Source: UMGS973 sp963609975 (GTDB lineage Bacteria > Bacillota > Clostridia > Peptostreptococcales > Anaerovoracaceae). From it: a stretch of 31,713 nt of DNA. Location of the stretch: assembly GCA_963609975.1 (NCBI GenBank), contig CAVDMD010000006.1, positions 1-31,713 on the forward strand. Direction: 5' to 3'. Below are positions 1-8,911 of this stretch, piece by piece (the stretch's first letter is position 1; every line of letters begins with the position of its first letter). A model generated the notes under the pieces. That model searched no databases. It was not told where the DNA came from and was given only the letters and a program-made list of their open reading frames with translations. The position numbers were made by a program, and so were the translations under genes.

Positions 1-12
1 AAGGAATAACCC

Positions 13-510
13 TTGGACAGCAGAATACTATCTGAACTTTACAAAGCGTATGCGAGGGAAATCTACCTGTATCTTTATTCCCTGTGCAAAGACTCACATA
101 TGGCAGAGGATCTGATGCAGGAGAGCTTCTGCAAGGCAATACTTGCTCTAAGTCCGGAGCATACAAATATGAGGGCGTGGCTTTATACAGTTGCAAGAAA
201 CCTGTGCCTGAATGAGCTGAAAAAAAGAAGCAGAGAGGTCTGTGACGAAAATCTGCCGGATTTCAGCGGCTCTGTTTCGGATATTGCCGAGCTTCTGATT
301 TCAGAGGAAAAGGCAAAGGCTGTATTCAAAGCTCTGTCAAGGCTTGAGCTTCGCAGACGCGAAATATTGCAGCTGCAGTATTTCAGCGGCTTCACTCTTA
401 AATCGGCAGCAAAATTTATGGGTCTGTCCTACGACAATGCAAGAGTGCTGAGTCACAGAGCAAAAAAGGAACTGAAAAAATATCTGAAGGAGGAGGGCTA
501 TGAAATATAG
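13..510 (+). CDS. ECF-type RNA polymerase sigma factor
   Basis: A 165-residue sigma-70 family protein of the short ECF class, which directs RNA polymerase to a small regulon. Region 2 lies at about residues 10-75 (YLYSLCKDSHMAEDLMQESF, then a WLYTVARNLCLNELKK stretch). Region 4 lies at about residues 105-160 and has a helix-turn-helix (FSGFTLKSAAKFMGLSYDNA). The start is TTG at 13: an in-frame TAA at 7-9 excludes anything further upstream, and an AAGGA ribosome binding site sits at 1-5. Its last 11 bases overlap the start of the next gene, the usual sigma/anti-sigma arrangement. Target promoters and inducing signal cannot be read here. Confidence 0.93.
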   Translation: MDSRILSELYKAYAREIYLYLYSLCKDSHMAEDLMQESFCKAILALSPEHTNMRAWLYTVARNLCLNELKKRSREVCDENLPDFSGSVSDIAELLISEEKAKAVFKALSRLELRRREILQLQYFSGFTLKSAAKFMGLSYDNARVLSHRAKKELKKYLKEEGYEI

Positions 511-1738
511 CGAGCTTATACAGTTATATAAAAAGAATGAGCTGCCGGAGCAGCAGCAGAAACAGATAGAATACGATATTGAAAGGCAGGAGGCTATAGC
601 AGAATACCTGTTTGAAAAAGATGAATAAACAGCTTTTGATTTAACAGATGATACCGGTTTTGAGGAAGCGGACTTCACCGAAAAAACAAACAGAAGCATA
701 AACAGAAAATTTGTAAAGGCGGGAGTCATCTCCGCTGCCGCAGCGGTGGCTGTTATCCTGTTCATAGTCTTTGCACTGCCGAATATTGTTTCCTGCTTCT
801 ATTATAATCCTGCAAAGGAAGTGATTTCGCACGAAGATAATGTCGCTTCTGATACCTTCAATCAGATGAGCACTGACCTTAGTGTTTTCTCCGAGCTTAC
901 CATGCCGGGGTATTTCAGAGATCAGGTAAATGCCAAAAGTAACGGATACGGCAGCTATGATATAGAAATTCGGCAGTGGTTTGCACATAGCGGTACGAGT
1001 TTTAATAATGTATCGGGAAAACTGGTAAGAAACAGGCTGGTGCTATATGATACCAACATATTGAAAGCTCCCTCTCAGAATTGTTTTGCATGGGGAGCCC
1101 TTGAGGCAAACACAGACATATCTCTGCGAAAGCTTGATGCCGGCGAATATACAGATACTATCGATAGAGGAAGTCTTTTTGTAAAAAGAGATGAGTGCAC
1201 ACAAAACCTAAAAGAGTTTTGCTTAGATGGCAGGCAGTATCTCGGATATATCTCACTTGATAAACTTATGGATTATGATGATTTTACTGATTTCGTCTCT
1301 GAAAACGAGTTCTCCGATGTGTGGTGCGGCGTAGTAACTCCGTATGATACGGATTACGGCTGCAATGAATTTCTCCCCCGGATTGCTTATCCGTATCTCG
1401 GATTTATCTGCAGACCTTGTGTTGGCCGTGAGGATGCAGGTTTTGATAAATATCCGAATCTGTTTACAGGACTTGATAATGAGGAGGAGCTTGCTGATGA
1501 GGACTTTGCAAAGCAGCATTTTTTAAGCCTGCTTAAATATCTAAGGGATAACAGGAATGGCTTCTCCATTGTATCGCAGATTGCTTACGGCACATATTCC
1601 CTTGACCCTGCAATAGATTACATCGAGGAAAACGGTCTTAAAATTCACGGGTTTACAATTGTCGCAACCAAAGACGAGCTTCTGAAAATAAATGATATGG
1701 AAGAAGTCTATGCTATAGAAACTTCAGAAATGCGGTAG
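500..1738 (+). pseudogene. anti-sigma factor gene interrupted by an in-frame stop
   Basis: The gene starts at ATG 500 behind an AGGAGG site and encodes a 42-residue cytoplasmic start (MKYSELIQLYKKNELPEQQ...). It then meets TAA at 626-628. The same reading frame continues without another stop to TAG at 1736-1738. After the stop it runs through an acidic linker, a single membrane segment (about VISAAAAVAVILFIVFALP, near base 730-785) and a roughly 300-residue outer domain that resembles the C-terminal sigma-regulator domain family. The overlap with the sigma gene supports an anti-sigma role. The only ATG downstream (746) lies inside the membrane helix, so a normal restart is unlikely. It could be a real nonsense mutation, a sequencing error, or a split but still partly functional gene. 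Confidence 0.8.
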
Positions 1739-1749
1739 CGGACCTTTTG

Positions 1750-1782
1750 AAAAAACGGAGCAGACCTGTTCTACTCCGTTTT
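1750..1782. terminator. bidirectional terminator between convergent genes
   Basis: An inverted repeat with arms AACGGAGCAGA and TCTACTCCGTT (one mismatch) around a short loop, preceded by a run of A and followed by TTTT. It therefore reads as an intrinsic terminator on both strands. It separates the anti-sigma gene (+) from the hydrolase gene (-), whose TAG stop at 1771-1773 lies inside the hairpin. Confidence 0.8.
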
Positions 1783-2706
1783 GCTGTATTTATCCAAAAA
1801 TTCTTCAATAGCTCTCCTGCATCCGGCAGTATCCGTCAGATAGCTCATACCATGATAAGCCTCCGGCACCGTCACCAGATATTTCTCGGCTCTGCAGGCT
1901 CTGTAATTCTCATATGTAAACCTTATCGGCACAAATGTGTCTGCCTCACCGTGAACAAACAGTATCGGCAGTCTGTTTACCTTCATCGCATCAAGAGTGG
2001 AATACTCTCTGAAATCAAAGCCTATGCAGATTCTTGCCCACAGGTTCACGCTGTCAAGCAGCGGTCTTGCAGGCACCTTTGCTCTTTTTAGCACCTCACA
2101 GAATTCTTCCCATGGAGATGTAAATCCGCAGTCTGCAATTATGCCTTTCACATTGGGCGGCAGTTCAAGTCCCGACGCCATCAGCACAGTCGTGGTTCCC
2201 ATCGAAAGTCCGTCAAGAAATATCGACTGTTCCGGAGGTATTCTTGAGGCAATATACCTCGCCCATTGCTGACAGTCATACCGTTCTCTCGTGCCGAAGT
2301 ATATATATCTGCCCTCGCTGTCGCCATGCGCTCTCTGATTTACTGCCAGCAGGGAATAGCCCATGCTGTAATAGTATTCATATACGCAGCCGAAATCAAG
2401 GCTGTAAAGTGAGCCGTATCCATGAACTAAAATTATAGTGCCTTTTGGCGCAGGGTGTTCAATATAGTATGCTGTGAGCCTCAGCCCGTCATACGAGAGC
2501 ATTGATATTTCATCCGGTTTCTTTGATTTGAACCACGCAATCCCCGAAAGCACCTGCTGCTCATATTTCTTGAGAGCGGGATAGGCTTCTGCAGGGTGAG
2601 CTTCATCAGGCTGTTTTTTTCTGGCGCAGGCATATCTGAACAGAAAATATGCAGCAGCCCAGTATGCCGCAAACAGTATTATCAGTATGCCGAAAATCCA
2701 TTCCAT
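1771..2706 (-). CDS. alpha/beta hydrolase, membrane-anchored
   Basis: A 311-residue serine hydrolase of the alpha/beta fold. An N-terminal hydrophobic segment (about residues 2-22, WIFGILIILFAAYWAAAYF) should anchor it in the membrane. The oxyanion region HGYGS is near residue 95, the nucleophile elbow GLSMG near 167, the acid residue in HGEADTF near 253 and the catalytic His in AYHGMSY near 285. This pattern fits lipase/peptidase-like hydrolases of the Clostridia; the substrate is unknown. I chose ATG at 2704-2706 because it has an AGGAG site and sits 7 bases after the upstream gene's stop. The in-frame extension would overlap that gene. Probably co-transcribed with the AlkD-like gene. Confidence 0.88.
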   Translation of the reverse strand: MEWIFGILIILFAAYWAAAYFLFRYACARKKQPDEAHPAEAYPALKKYEQQVLSGIAWFKSKKPDEISMLSYDGLRLTAYYIEHPAPKGTIILVHGYGSLYSLDFGCVYEYYYSMGYSLLAVNQRAHGDSEGRYIYFGTRERYDCQQWARYIASRIPPEQSIFLDGLSMGTTTVLMASGLELPPNVKGIIADCGFTSPWEEFCEVLKRAKVPARPLLDSVNLWARICIGFDFREYSTLDAMKVNRLPILFVHGEADTFVPIRFTYENYRACRAEKYLVTVPEAYHGMSYLTDTAGCRRAIEEFLDKYSKTE

Positions 2707-2713
2707 AAGCTGC

Positions 2714-3385
2714 TCATCTCCTTTTGAGTGTCCGCAGGTAATTCTTTGTTTTATCATCAATCTGCCTGCTCTCTATTGTCTTTTGGATTGATTTGTTGTG
2801 TGTCCACCTGTCAAGTCTGCTCTCAAGCAGATACGGCAGCGCCGCATCATACTGCCATACAAGCGCCATGCTGAAATACCACGCTATTGCCATATTCACA
2901 TAGTATTCCTCAGACCTTGTATCTGCCACAAGGGAAAGCATCTGTTCATCAAAATCATTTTTGAGATAGCCCATAAGAGTGACTATCGCAAATCGTACAG
3001 TATAGGTTTCGGAAGATTTAATCCATTTTTCTATTTTTGCATATACCTCAGCCCTGTGCTTTTCAAATACCTTAGGCAAAAAACCGTCGCAGGTCGCCCA
3101 GTTGTCGATATACGGCAAAAACCTCTCAACCTCAGCCATACAGCAGTCATAATCTTTCATCTCACAAATCAGAAAAGCATGAAGATTGTTCTCCTCATAA
3201 AACCTGTGCGGAAGACTGCTCATAAAACTCTCTGCTTCTGCTGTGCCTGCAAGCTCTTTTGCCAGCTTTCGCAGCAATGGAGTCCTGACCCCTATAATTT
3301 TTTCTTTTGGAATGTCGGGTATGAGGCGGCTGTGAAAATCTCTGTAGCCCGCATCCTGCAGTTCAAATAATCTGTCCGTAATCAT
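2714..3385 (-). CDS. DNA alkylation repair protein (AlkD-like, HEAT repeats)
   Basis: A 223-residue all-helical protein of the AlkD/AlkC DNA glycosylase superfamily, which removes alkylated bases. The family-typical stretches PYIDNWATCDGF (near residues 92-105) and the C-terminal WTHNKSIQKTIESRQI are visible. The Asp of WATCD corresponds to the conserved catalytic/base-sensing position. ATG 3383-3385 has an AAAGGA site. A longer in-frame start would begin inside the likely -10 element, so I rejected it. First gene of a two-gene unit with the hydrolase. Repair activity is inferred from the family. Confidence 0.88.
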   Translation of the reverse strand: MITDRLFELQDAGYRDFHSRLIPDIPKEKIIGVRTPLLRKLAKELAGTAEAESFMSSLPHRFYEENNLHAFLICEMKDYDCCMAEVERFLPYIDNWATCDGFLPKVFEKHRAEVYAKIEKWIKSSETYTVRFAIVTLMGYLKNDFDEQMLSLVADTRSEEYYVNMAIAWYFSMALVWQYDAALPYLLESRLDRWTHNKSIQKTIESRQIDDKTKNYLRTLKRR

Positions 3386-3425
3386 AATAGTTCCTTTAGC
3401 TTCTTCATTATTCTGCGTTTCGGCA

Positions 3426-3452
3426 ATTATAACCAACTCTCCGTTAATTCAA
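3426..3452 (-). promoter_or_regulatory. possible promoter of the AlkD-like/hydrolase unit
   Basis: A perfect TATAAT -10 (bases 3426-3431, reverse strand) lies about 40 bases before the AlkD-like start. The best -35 is TTGAAT (3447-3452), but the spacing is only 15 bases, so the -35 assignment is weak. Confidence 0.45.
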
Positions 3453-3476
3453 ATGAAATAGCAATGAATAAGACAG

Positions 3477-3540
3477 GCGGCCAAAAGACCGCCATCATTG
3501 TTCAGGTTGTTTATCTGACCATGCAGGTATGCCCACCTGC
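3477..3540. other. two further hairpins between atpC and the AlkD promoter
   Basis: GGCGG/CCGCC arms at 3477-3494 enclose a short loop, and GCAGGT/ACCTGC arms lie at 3523-3540. The first could serve as a backup terminator for the atp operon; its T-run on the minus strand is poor (TGTCTTATT). No convincing gene lies in 3453-3566. Confidence 0.4.
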
Positions 3541-3566
3541 TCCTGGCATTATCCTGCTGCAGGTAC

Positions 3567-3592
3567 AAAACAGCGGGGCATATGTTCCCCGC
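3567..3592 (-). terminator. atp operon terminator
   Basis: On the minus strand GCGGGG and CCCCGC form a six-pair GC stem (3573-3592), followed by TGTTTTG just after the atpC stop. It is positioned to end the ATP synthase transcript. Confidence 0.75.
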
Positions 3593-3599
3593 CGCCTGT

Positions 3600-4034
3600 C
3601 TATCTCCTGCGTTTGCCTCCTCCGGCAACTTTCATCCTGTTTATTTCCTTGGCAAGCTCTATTCTTGCTTTTTCGATATTAGCAGGATCCTCATACTCAG
3701 CCCTGTGTTTTATCCAGTCCTCAACAGTGGCTTTTTTGCTCAGAACTCTCTCCATGTCAATATCCTCAGACCATTCGGCCGCATCCGTAAATATGACAAT
3801 GCTGTCCTTGACATCTATGAAGCCTCCCGATACGGCTGCCACTTTGAATTCATCATAGGTTTTGCCTTTTTCCTGAATCCACAGCTCGCCCACATCCAAA
3901 AGCTTGGTCGCCCACGAATGGTTTGCCATAAACCCCTCATCGCCGGTCAGGGTTGTTACAATTACGAGGTCAACATCTCCGCTGTAAAACAGCTTTGACG
4001 GTGTTATCACCTCAAGTTTAACGCTGTTAGCCAT
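3600..4034 (-). CDS. atpC: ATP synthase F1 epsilon subunit
   Basis: A 144-residue epsilon subunit, part of the central stalk and a regulator of F1 ATPase. The N-terminal beta-sandwich is seen in VKLEVITPSKLFYSGDVDLV and in the family-typical GGFIDV segment near residue 70. The C-terminal helical hairpin has a basic tail (GGGKRRR). The ATG at 4032-4034 overlaps the end of atpD by 8 bases, suggesting translational coupling. Last gene of the atp operon. Confidence 0.95.
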   Translation of the reverse strand: MANSVKLEVITPSKLFYSGDVDLVIVTTLTGDEGFMANHSWATKLLDVGELWIQEKGKTYDEFKVAAVSGGFIDVKDSIVIFTDAAEWSEDIDMERVLSKKATVEDWIKHRAEYEDPANIEKARIELAKEINRMKVAGGGKRRR

Positions 4035-5418
4035 GACTCTTTTCGTACCTTTCTACTACTTCATCAATGCCGCCTGCCATCAGGAACAGCTGCTCAGGTA
4101 TCTCATCGTGTTTACCGCCAAGAATTTCTTTGAAGCCTCTGATAGTCTCCTTTAGCGGTATATATTTGCCCGGAGTTCCCGTAAACTGCTCGGCAACACT
4201 GAAAGGCTGTGATAAAAATCTCTGAATTTTTCTTGCTCTGTTTACTACAAGTTTGTCTTCCTCGGATAATTCGTCCATACCCAGAATCGCTATAATGTCC
4301 TGCAGATCCTTGTATCTTTGCAGCACCTCCTGAACGCCTCTTGCCGTATTGTAGTGCTCCTCGCCCAGAATAAGGGGATCCATTATTCTTGATGTTGAAT
4401 CCAGCGGGTCAACGGCAGGGTATATGCCCAGCGCCGTAATAGCTCTCGAAAGTACGGTGGTGGCATCAAGATGCGCAAATGTTGTCGCAGGAGCAGGGTC
4501 TGTAAGGTCGTCGGCAGGCACATATACGGCCTGAACCGATGTAATCGAGCCTTTTTTGGTTGATGTAATTCTCTCCTGCAGCGCACCCATCTCCGTAGCC
4601 AGCGTCGGCTGATAGCCTACCGCCGACGGAACTCTGCCAAGAAGCGCCGACACTTCCGAACCTGCCTGCGTGAATCTGAATATATTATCTATAAACAGGA
4701 GTACATCCTGTCCCTCGACATCTCTGAAATACTCTGCCATGGTAAGTCCCGTAAGAGCAACTCTCATTCTTGCTCCGGGCGGCTCGTTCATCTGGCCGAA
4801 AACCATCGCCGTTTTTTCTATTACTCCCGAATCTATCATTTCATAATAGAGGTCGTTGCCCTCTCTTGTTCTCTCACCTACACCGGCAAATACGGAGATA
4901 CCGCCATGCTCTTTGGCTATGTTGTGGATAAGCTCCTGTATGAGTACGGTCTTGCCTACTCCCGCACCGCCAAACAGACCTACCTTGCCGCCTTTGGTAT
5001 ATGGAGCAATCAGGTCGATTACCTTGATGCCTGTTTCAAATATCTGCGCGGATGTGTCCTGATCCTCAAAGCTTGGGGCAGGTTTGTGTATGGAGCTTCT
5101 GTTCTCTGTTGCCACAGGCTCTTTGCCGTCTATAGTCTCCCCGATTACATTAAACAGTCTGCCTAAAACCTCAGGTCCTACGGGCACACTGATAGGCGCT
5201 CCCGTATCGCTTGCCTGCATACCTCTTTTAAGTCCGTCTGTAGAAGATAACGCAACGCATCTTACAACATCATCACCTATATGCTGCGCAACCTCTGCAA
5301 CAATGGTCCTGCCGTCAAACTCAATATTGATTGCATTGAGCAGATCAGGCAGCTGCTCCGGCTCGAATTTGACATCTATAACCGGTCCTATAATCTGATG
5401 TATTATTCCTTTGCTCAA
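4027..5418 (-). CDS. atpD: ATP synthase F1 beta subunit
   Basis: A 463-residue catalytic beta subunit that makes ATP at the alpha/beta interface. The Walker A loop GGAGVGKT is near residue 152, the GERTREGNDLY segment follows, and Walker B is in VLLFIDNIFRF. Length is typical. The start is TTG at 5416-5418, with AGGAGG nine bases upstream; the first residues (SKGIIHQIIGPVIDV) match the family start, so TTG is the right choice. Downstream atpC overlaps it. Confidence 0.98.
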   Translation of the reverse strand: MSKGIIHQIIGPVIDVKFEPEQLPDLLNAINIEFDGRTIVAEVAQHIGDDVVRCVALSSTDGLKRGMQASDTGAPISVPVGPEVLGRLFNVIGETIDGKEPVATENRSSIHKPAPSFEDQDTSAQIFETGIKVIDLIAPYTKGGKVGLFGGAGVGKTVLIQELIHNIAKEHGGISVFAGVGERTREGNDLYYEMIDSGVIEKTAMVFGQMNEPPGARMRVALTGLTMAEYFRDVEGQDVLLFIDNIFRFTQAGSEVSALLGRVPSAVGYQPTLATEMGALQERITSTKKGSITSVQAVYVPADDLTDPAPATTFAHLDATTVLSRAITALGIYPAVDPLDSTSRIMDPLILGEEHYNTARGVQEVLQRYKDLQDIIAILGMDELSEEDKLVVNRARKIQRFLSQPFSVAEQFTGTPGKYIPLKETIRGFKEILGGKHDEIPEQLFLMAGGIDEVVERYEKSHG

Positions 5419-5434
5419 AGTATGTTACCTCCTG

Positions 5435-6298
5435 TTATTTCTGTGCTTCTGCGCCGGCAACGATTTCGATTATCTCGTCTGTGATCTCCGCCTGTCTTGC
5501 ACGATTGTAGTATTGTGACAGGCTGCCGAGCATATCAGAAGCATTATCTGTAGCGTTTTCCATAGCAAGTCTTCTTGCCGCGTGCTCGCAGGTCGCCGAC
5601 TCAACTACAGCCGAATATATCATCATTTCAACATATTTTGGTACCAGATAGTTAAAAACCGCATCTACCGACGGCTCGTATTCAACCTCCTGCTCATGTA
5701 TCAGCACATCAGGGTCAGGCTGTATGTCAAACGGCAGCAGGATAACGTTTTTAACCTCCTGCTCGATAGAATTTTTGAAGCCGGTATAGATTAAAACTAT
5801 CTCGTCAATTTCACCTCTGTCATACATATCTATGACAGGCTTTGATATTTCTCTGGTTTCAAGGAAGGATATATCCTCAGGAGGCGCCAGATATTCTTTG
5901 TATATATCATAGCCTCTTTTTTCGAAATATTCCTTGCCCTTGGTGCCTATGGCTACAATTACGGGTTTTTCCCAGTCCTCTTCAAAATCCTGCTCGGCTT
6001 CTTTGATTATATTATTGTTAAATCCGCCGCAAAGACCCCTGCAGCTTGTAACCACTATATAGCAGGTGGTTTTGATTTCCCTGTTGCCTGCCAGATATTC
6101 AGGAGGAACCTCACTGTTGTTGTTGAATATTTCCTCAATGGTATGTGTGATGAAGTTAAAATATTCAGTGGTTTTTTCAAAAGTGGCCTTGGCCTTTCGG
6201 AGCTTTGCCGCAGATACAAGCTTCATCGCATTTGTTATCTGCATTGTGCTGGATACGCTTTTGATACGCCTTTTGATGTCCTGCATATTTTCGCCCAT
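5435..6298 (-). CDS. atpG: ATP synthase F1 gamma subunit
   Basis: A 287-residue gamma subunit, the rotating shaft inside the alpha3beta3 head. The conserved N-terminal helix (IKRRIKSVSSTMQITNAMKL) and C-terminal helix (YNRARQAEITDEIIEIVAGA) form the coiled-coil shaft. ATG 6296-6298 has a GGGGG-type site. ATG four codons later is possible but has no better site. Lies between atpA and atpD as in the standard F-ATPase order. Confidence 0.97.
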   Translation of the reverse strand: MGENMQDIKRRIKSVSSTMQITNAMKLVSAAKLRKAKATFEKTTEYFNFITHTIEEIFNNNSEVPPEYLAGNREIKTTCYIVVTSCRGLCGGFNNNIIKEAEQDFEEDWEKPVIVAIGTKGKEYFEKRGYDIYKEYLAPPEDISFLETREISKPVIDMYDRGEIDEIVLIYTGFKNSIEQEVKNVILLPFDIQPDPDVLIHEQEVEYEPSVDAVFNYLVPKYVEMMIYSAVVESATCEHAARRLAMENATDNASDMLGSLSQYYNRARQAEITDEIIEIVAGAEAQK

Positions 6299-6323
6299 CA
6301 GACATTCCCCCTTTCACTGCATA

Positions 6324-7835
6324 TTATTTGTCTGCAAACAGTTTTTTGAATTCTTCTATCGCATCTTTGAGGAATTCTTCCGTCTCCTCGTCCAGCTTGC
6401 CGGTTTCTCTGATTCTTCTCTGAACCTGAGGATAGTGAACATCCATAAACTCCGCAAACTGTTTTTCGAAGTCTTTGATTCTTTCGTGCGAGATATCTTC
6501 AAGATAATAGTTCACCGCAGCGTACAGAATCATTACCTGCGTTTCGACATCCACAGGCGAATACTGCCCCTGTTTTAATACCTCCATCAGAACCGCACCA
6601 TGGTCAAGCCTTGCTTTGGTCTCCTTGTCTACATCCGAGCCAAACTGCGCAAAGCTTGCAAGCTCGGTGTACTGTGCAAGCTCAAGCTTGATTTTGCTTG
6701 CAACCTGCTTCATTGCCTTTATCTGCGCATTACCGCCTACTCGCGATACCGAAATACCCGCATTTACCGCAGGTCTCTGTCCTGAGAAGAACAGCTCCGT
6801 TTCGAGGAATATCTGTCCGTCCGTAATTGAAATTACGTTTGTAGGGATATATGCCGATACGTCTCCCGCCTGAGTCTCTATAATCGGAAGCGCTGTAATG
6901 GAGCCTCCGCCAAGCTCATCCGAAAGCCTTGCGGCTCTTTCAAGAAGTCTTGAGTGAAGATAGAATACATCTCCCGGATAGGCTTCTCTTCCCGGCGGTC
7001 TTCTAAGCAGCAGCGACATTGCACGATATGCCACCGCGTGTTTTGATAAATCATCATATATAATCAGGACGTCTCTGCCCTGATACATGAAATGCTCCGC
7101 CATGGCGCAGCCCGCATACGGCGCTATATACTGCAGCGGCGCAACCTCGCTGGCTGTAGCCGATACAACTATGGTATAGTCCATGGCTCCTTTGTTTTCG
7201 AGGTTCTGAACGAGCTGTGCAACTGTTGATTTTTTTTGTCCTATGGCAACATATATGCAGATTACATCTTTGCCTTTCTGATTTATTATTGTATCTATGG
7301 CAATGGCTGTTTTGCCTGTCTGCCTGTCGCCTATGATAAGCTCTCTCTGACCCTTGCCTATAGGTATCATTGAGTCTATTGCCTTGATTCCTGTCTGCAG
7401 CGGCTGGTTTACGGATTTTCTCTGCAGCACGCCGGGCGCAGGATATTCAACGGGTCTGTGAGCCTCTGCCTTAATCTCTCCCTTGCCGTCTATAGGCAGA
7501 CCCAGAGGGTTTACTACTCTGCCTATCAGGTCTTCGCCCACGGGAACCTCTACAACCGTACCTGTCGGCTTAACGATATCGCCTTCTTTGATGCCGATGT
7601 CAGGCCCCATGATTACGGCTCCGACATTGTCCTCTTCAAGATTGAGCGCCATGCCGTAAACCTCTCCCGGAAACTCCAGAAGCTCTCCCGACATACAGTT
7701 TTCGAGCCCGTATACTCTGGCTATGCCGTCGCCCACCTGAATTACAGTTCCAAAATCAGAAACCTCAAGTGCGTTTTTGTATTTAAGTATCTGCTGTTTT
7801 ATGACAGCACTTATTTCTTCAGGACGTAAATTCAT
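6324..7835 (-). CDS. atpA: ATP synthase F1 alpha subunit
   Basis: A 503-residue alpha subunit with non-catalytic nucleotide sites. The P-loop GDRQTGKT is near residues 169-176. The family signature SGQRPAVNAGISVSRVGG is near 350-367 and its Arg acts as the arginine finger in the neighbouring beta active site. Length and termini are normal. Separated from atpH by 15 bases. Confidence 0.98.
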   Translation of the reverse strand: MNLRPEEISAVIKQQILKYKNALEVSDFGTVIQVGDGIARVYGLENCMSGELLEFPGEVYGMALNLEEDNVGAVIMGPDIGIKEGDIVKPTGTVVEVPVGEDLIGRVVNPLGLPIDGKGEIKAEAHRPVEYPAPGVLQRKSVNQPLQTGIKAIDSMIPIGKGQRELIIGDRQTGKTAIAIDTIINQKGKDVICIYVAIGQKKSTVAQLVQNLENKGAMDYTIVVSATASEVAPLQYIAPYAGCAMAEHFMYQGRDVLIIYDDLSKHAVAYRAMSLLLRRPPGREAYPGDVFYLHSRLLERAARLSDELGGGSITALPIIETQAGDVSAYIPTNVISITDGQIFLETELFFSGQRPAVNAGISVSRVGGNAQIKAMKQVASKIKLELAQYTELASFAQFGSDVDKETKARLDHGAVLMEVLKQGQYSPVDVETQVMILYAAVNYYLEDISHERIKDFEKQFAEFMDVHYPQVQRRIRETGKLDEETEEFLKDAIEEFKKLFADK

Positions 7836-7850
7836 GTTTACCTCCCTCCT

Positions 7851-8387
7851 TTATACTCTGATTTCCGAAGCTATTCTGTCCAGTCTGCTTCTGATGCTTG
7901 CATCGATTATCTTGCCGTTTACAAGCACCTTGACTCCGCCTATGAGAGATTTGTCTGTCCTGTTTTCGAGAAACACTCTGCCGCCCATAAGCTTTGCCGT
8001 CTGTTTTTCAAATTCTTCAAGTCTGTGTCTGTCAAGAGGCTCCACCGAATATATGGTGCCTTTGATTATGCCTTCTCTGTTATCATAAAGTCTGCCGTAT
8101 ACTCTCATTATTCTTGCAAAACGGGTAAATCTGCCCTTGTCTATAAGTATGCACAGGAAATTCACAAGCTCCGGCACCAGTTTGCCCTCAAATATATCGC
8201 ACAGCAGAGCTTTTTTTTGTTCTGCCGCTATTGCGGGACTTTTGAGGAGCATATCAAGCTCAGGCTCCGATTTTAACAGATCCGCCAGAAAGCAGCCTTC
8301 TTCAAGGATTTCTCTTTGTTTGTCTGTCTCGGCAGCAGCCTGATACAAAGCCGTACCGTATGTCAGATCCACTGTTAATTCTGCCAT
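7851..8387 (-). CDS. atpH: ATP synthase F1 delta subunit
   Basis: A 178-residue delta (OSCP-type) subunit connecting the F1 head to the b-subunit stator. The C-terminal part carries the usual LIGGVKVLVNGKIIDASIRS region. Its ATG (8385-8387) lies inside the end of atpF, a 13-base overlap that implies coupled translation. Confidence 0.95.
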   Translation of the reverse strand: MAELTVDLTYGTALYQAAAETDKQREILEEGCFLADLLKSEPELDMLLKSPAIAAEQKKALLCDIFEGKLVPELVNFLCILIDKGRFTRFARIMRVYGRLYDNREGIIKGTIYSVEPLDRHRLEEFEKQTAKLMGGRVFLENRTDKSLIGGVKVLVNGKIIDASIRSRLDRIASEIRV

Positions 8388-8881
8388 TGTGAAGTACCTG
8401 CCTTTTCTAATACTCTGTCTATTATCTCATCCTGCCCTTCTATTGCGATCTGTTTTTCGAGAATCTGCTCCGCAGCAAGAAGTGCAAGCTGCCCGATCTG
8501 CTCTCTTACTTCCTTCAGGGCTTTTTCTTTTTCTCTCTGCGCTTCTTTTTCGGCGTTTTGCCTGATTCTCGCGGCCTCGGCTCTTGCGTCCTCTATAATC
8601 GTATTGGCCTGATCGTCCGCCTTGAGTCTGGCTGATTTTATAATCTCTCTGCTTTCGGCCTCAGCTCTTGCAAGCTTTTTGGTGTATGCTTCGTATTTTT
8701 CGTCAGCCTTCCTGTTGGTGGCGTCCGCATTGCTGAATGCGTCCTCAATTGCCTGTTTTCGTTTTTCGAGGGCGCCAAGAAACGGCTTATATAAAAATCT
8801 GGTCAGAACCGCAACAAGAATCAGGAAGTTTATGATAACAAATATCAGCTCTTTGAGACTTATGCCCAATGCTTCCAACAT
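8375..8881 (-). CDS. atpF: ATP synthase Fo b subunit
   Basis: A 168-residue b subunit of the peripheral stator. One N-terminal membrane segment (about residues 10-30, ELIFVIINFLILVAVLTRFL) is followed by a long charged helix rich in Ala, Glu, Lys and Arg that forms the stalk coiled coil. The ATG has a good GGAGGG site. Lies between atpE and atpH, as expected. Confidence 0.95.
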   Translation of the reverse strand: MLEALGISLKELIFVIINFLILVAVLTRFLYKPFLGALEKRKQAIEDAFSNADATNRKADEKYEAYTKKLARAEAESREIIKSARLKADDQANTIIEDARAEAARIRQNAEKEAQREKEKALKEVREQIGQLALLAAEQILEKQIAIEGQDEIIDRVLEKAGTSQWQN

Positions 8882-8911
8882 AACAGAAGCCCTCCTTGTT
8901 TACAGTTTAGA

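Noticed and set aside
2707..2760. Longer N-terminus for the alpha/beta hydrolase
   Set aside because: It would overlap the upstream gene and has no ribosome binding site. ATG 2704-2706 has AGGAG and is followed directly by the membrane anchor.
2798..3370. A 190-residue plus-strand frame opposite the AlkD-like gene
   Set aside because: The minus strand has conserved AlkD-family motifs and a good start site; the plus frame has neither.
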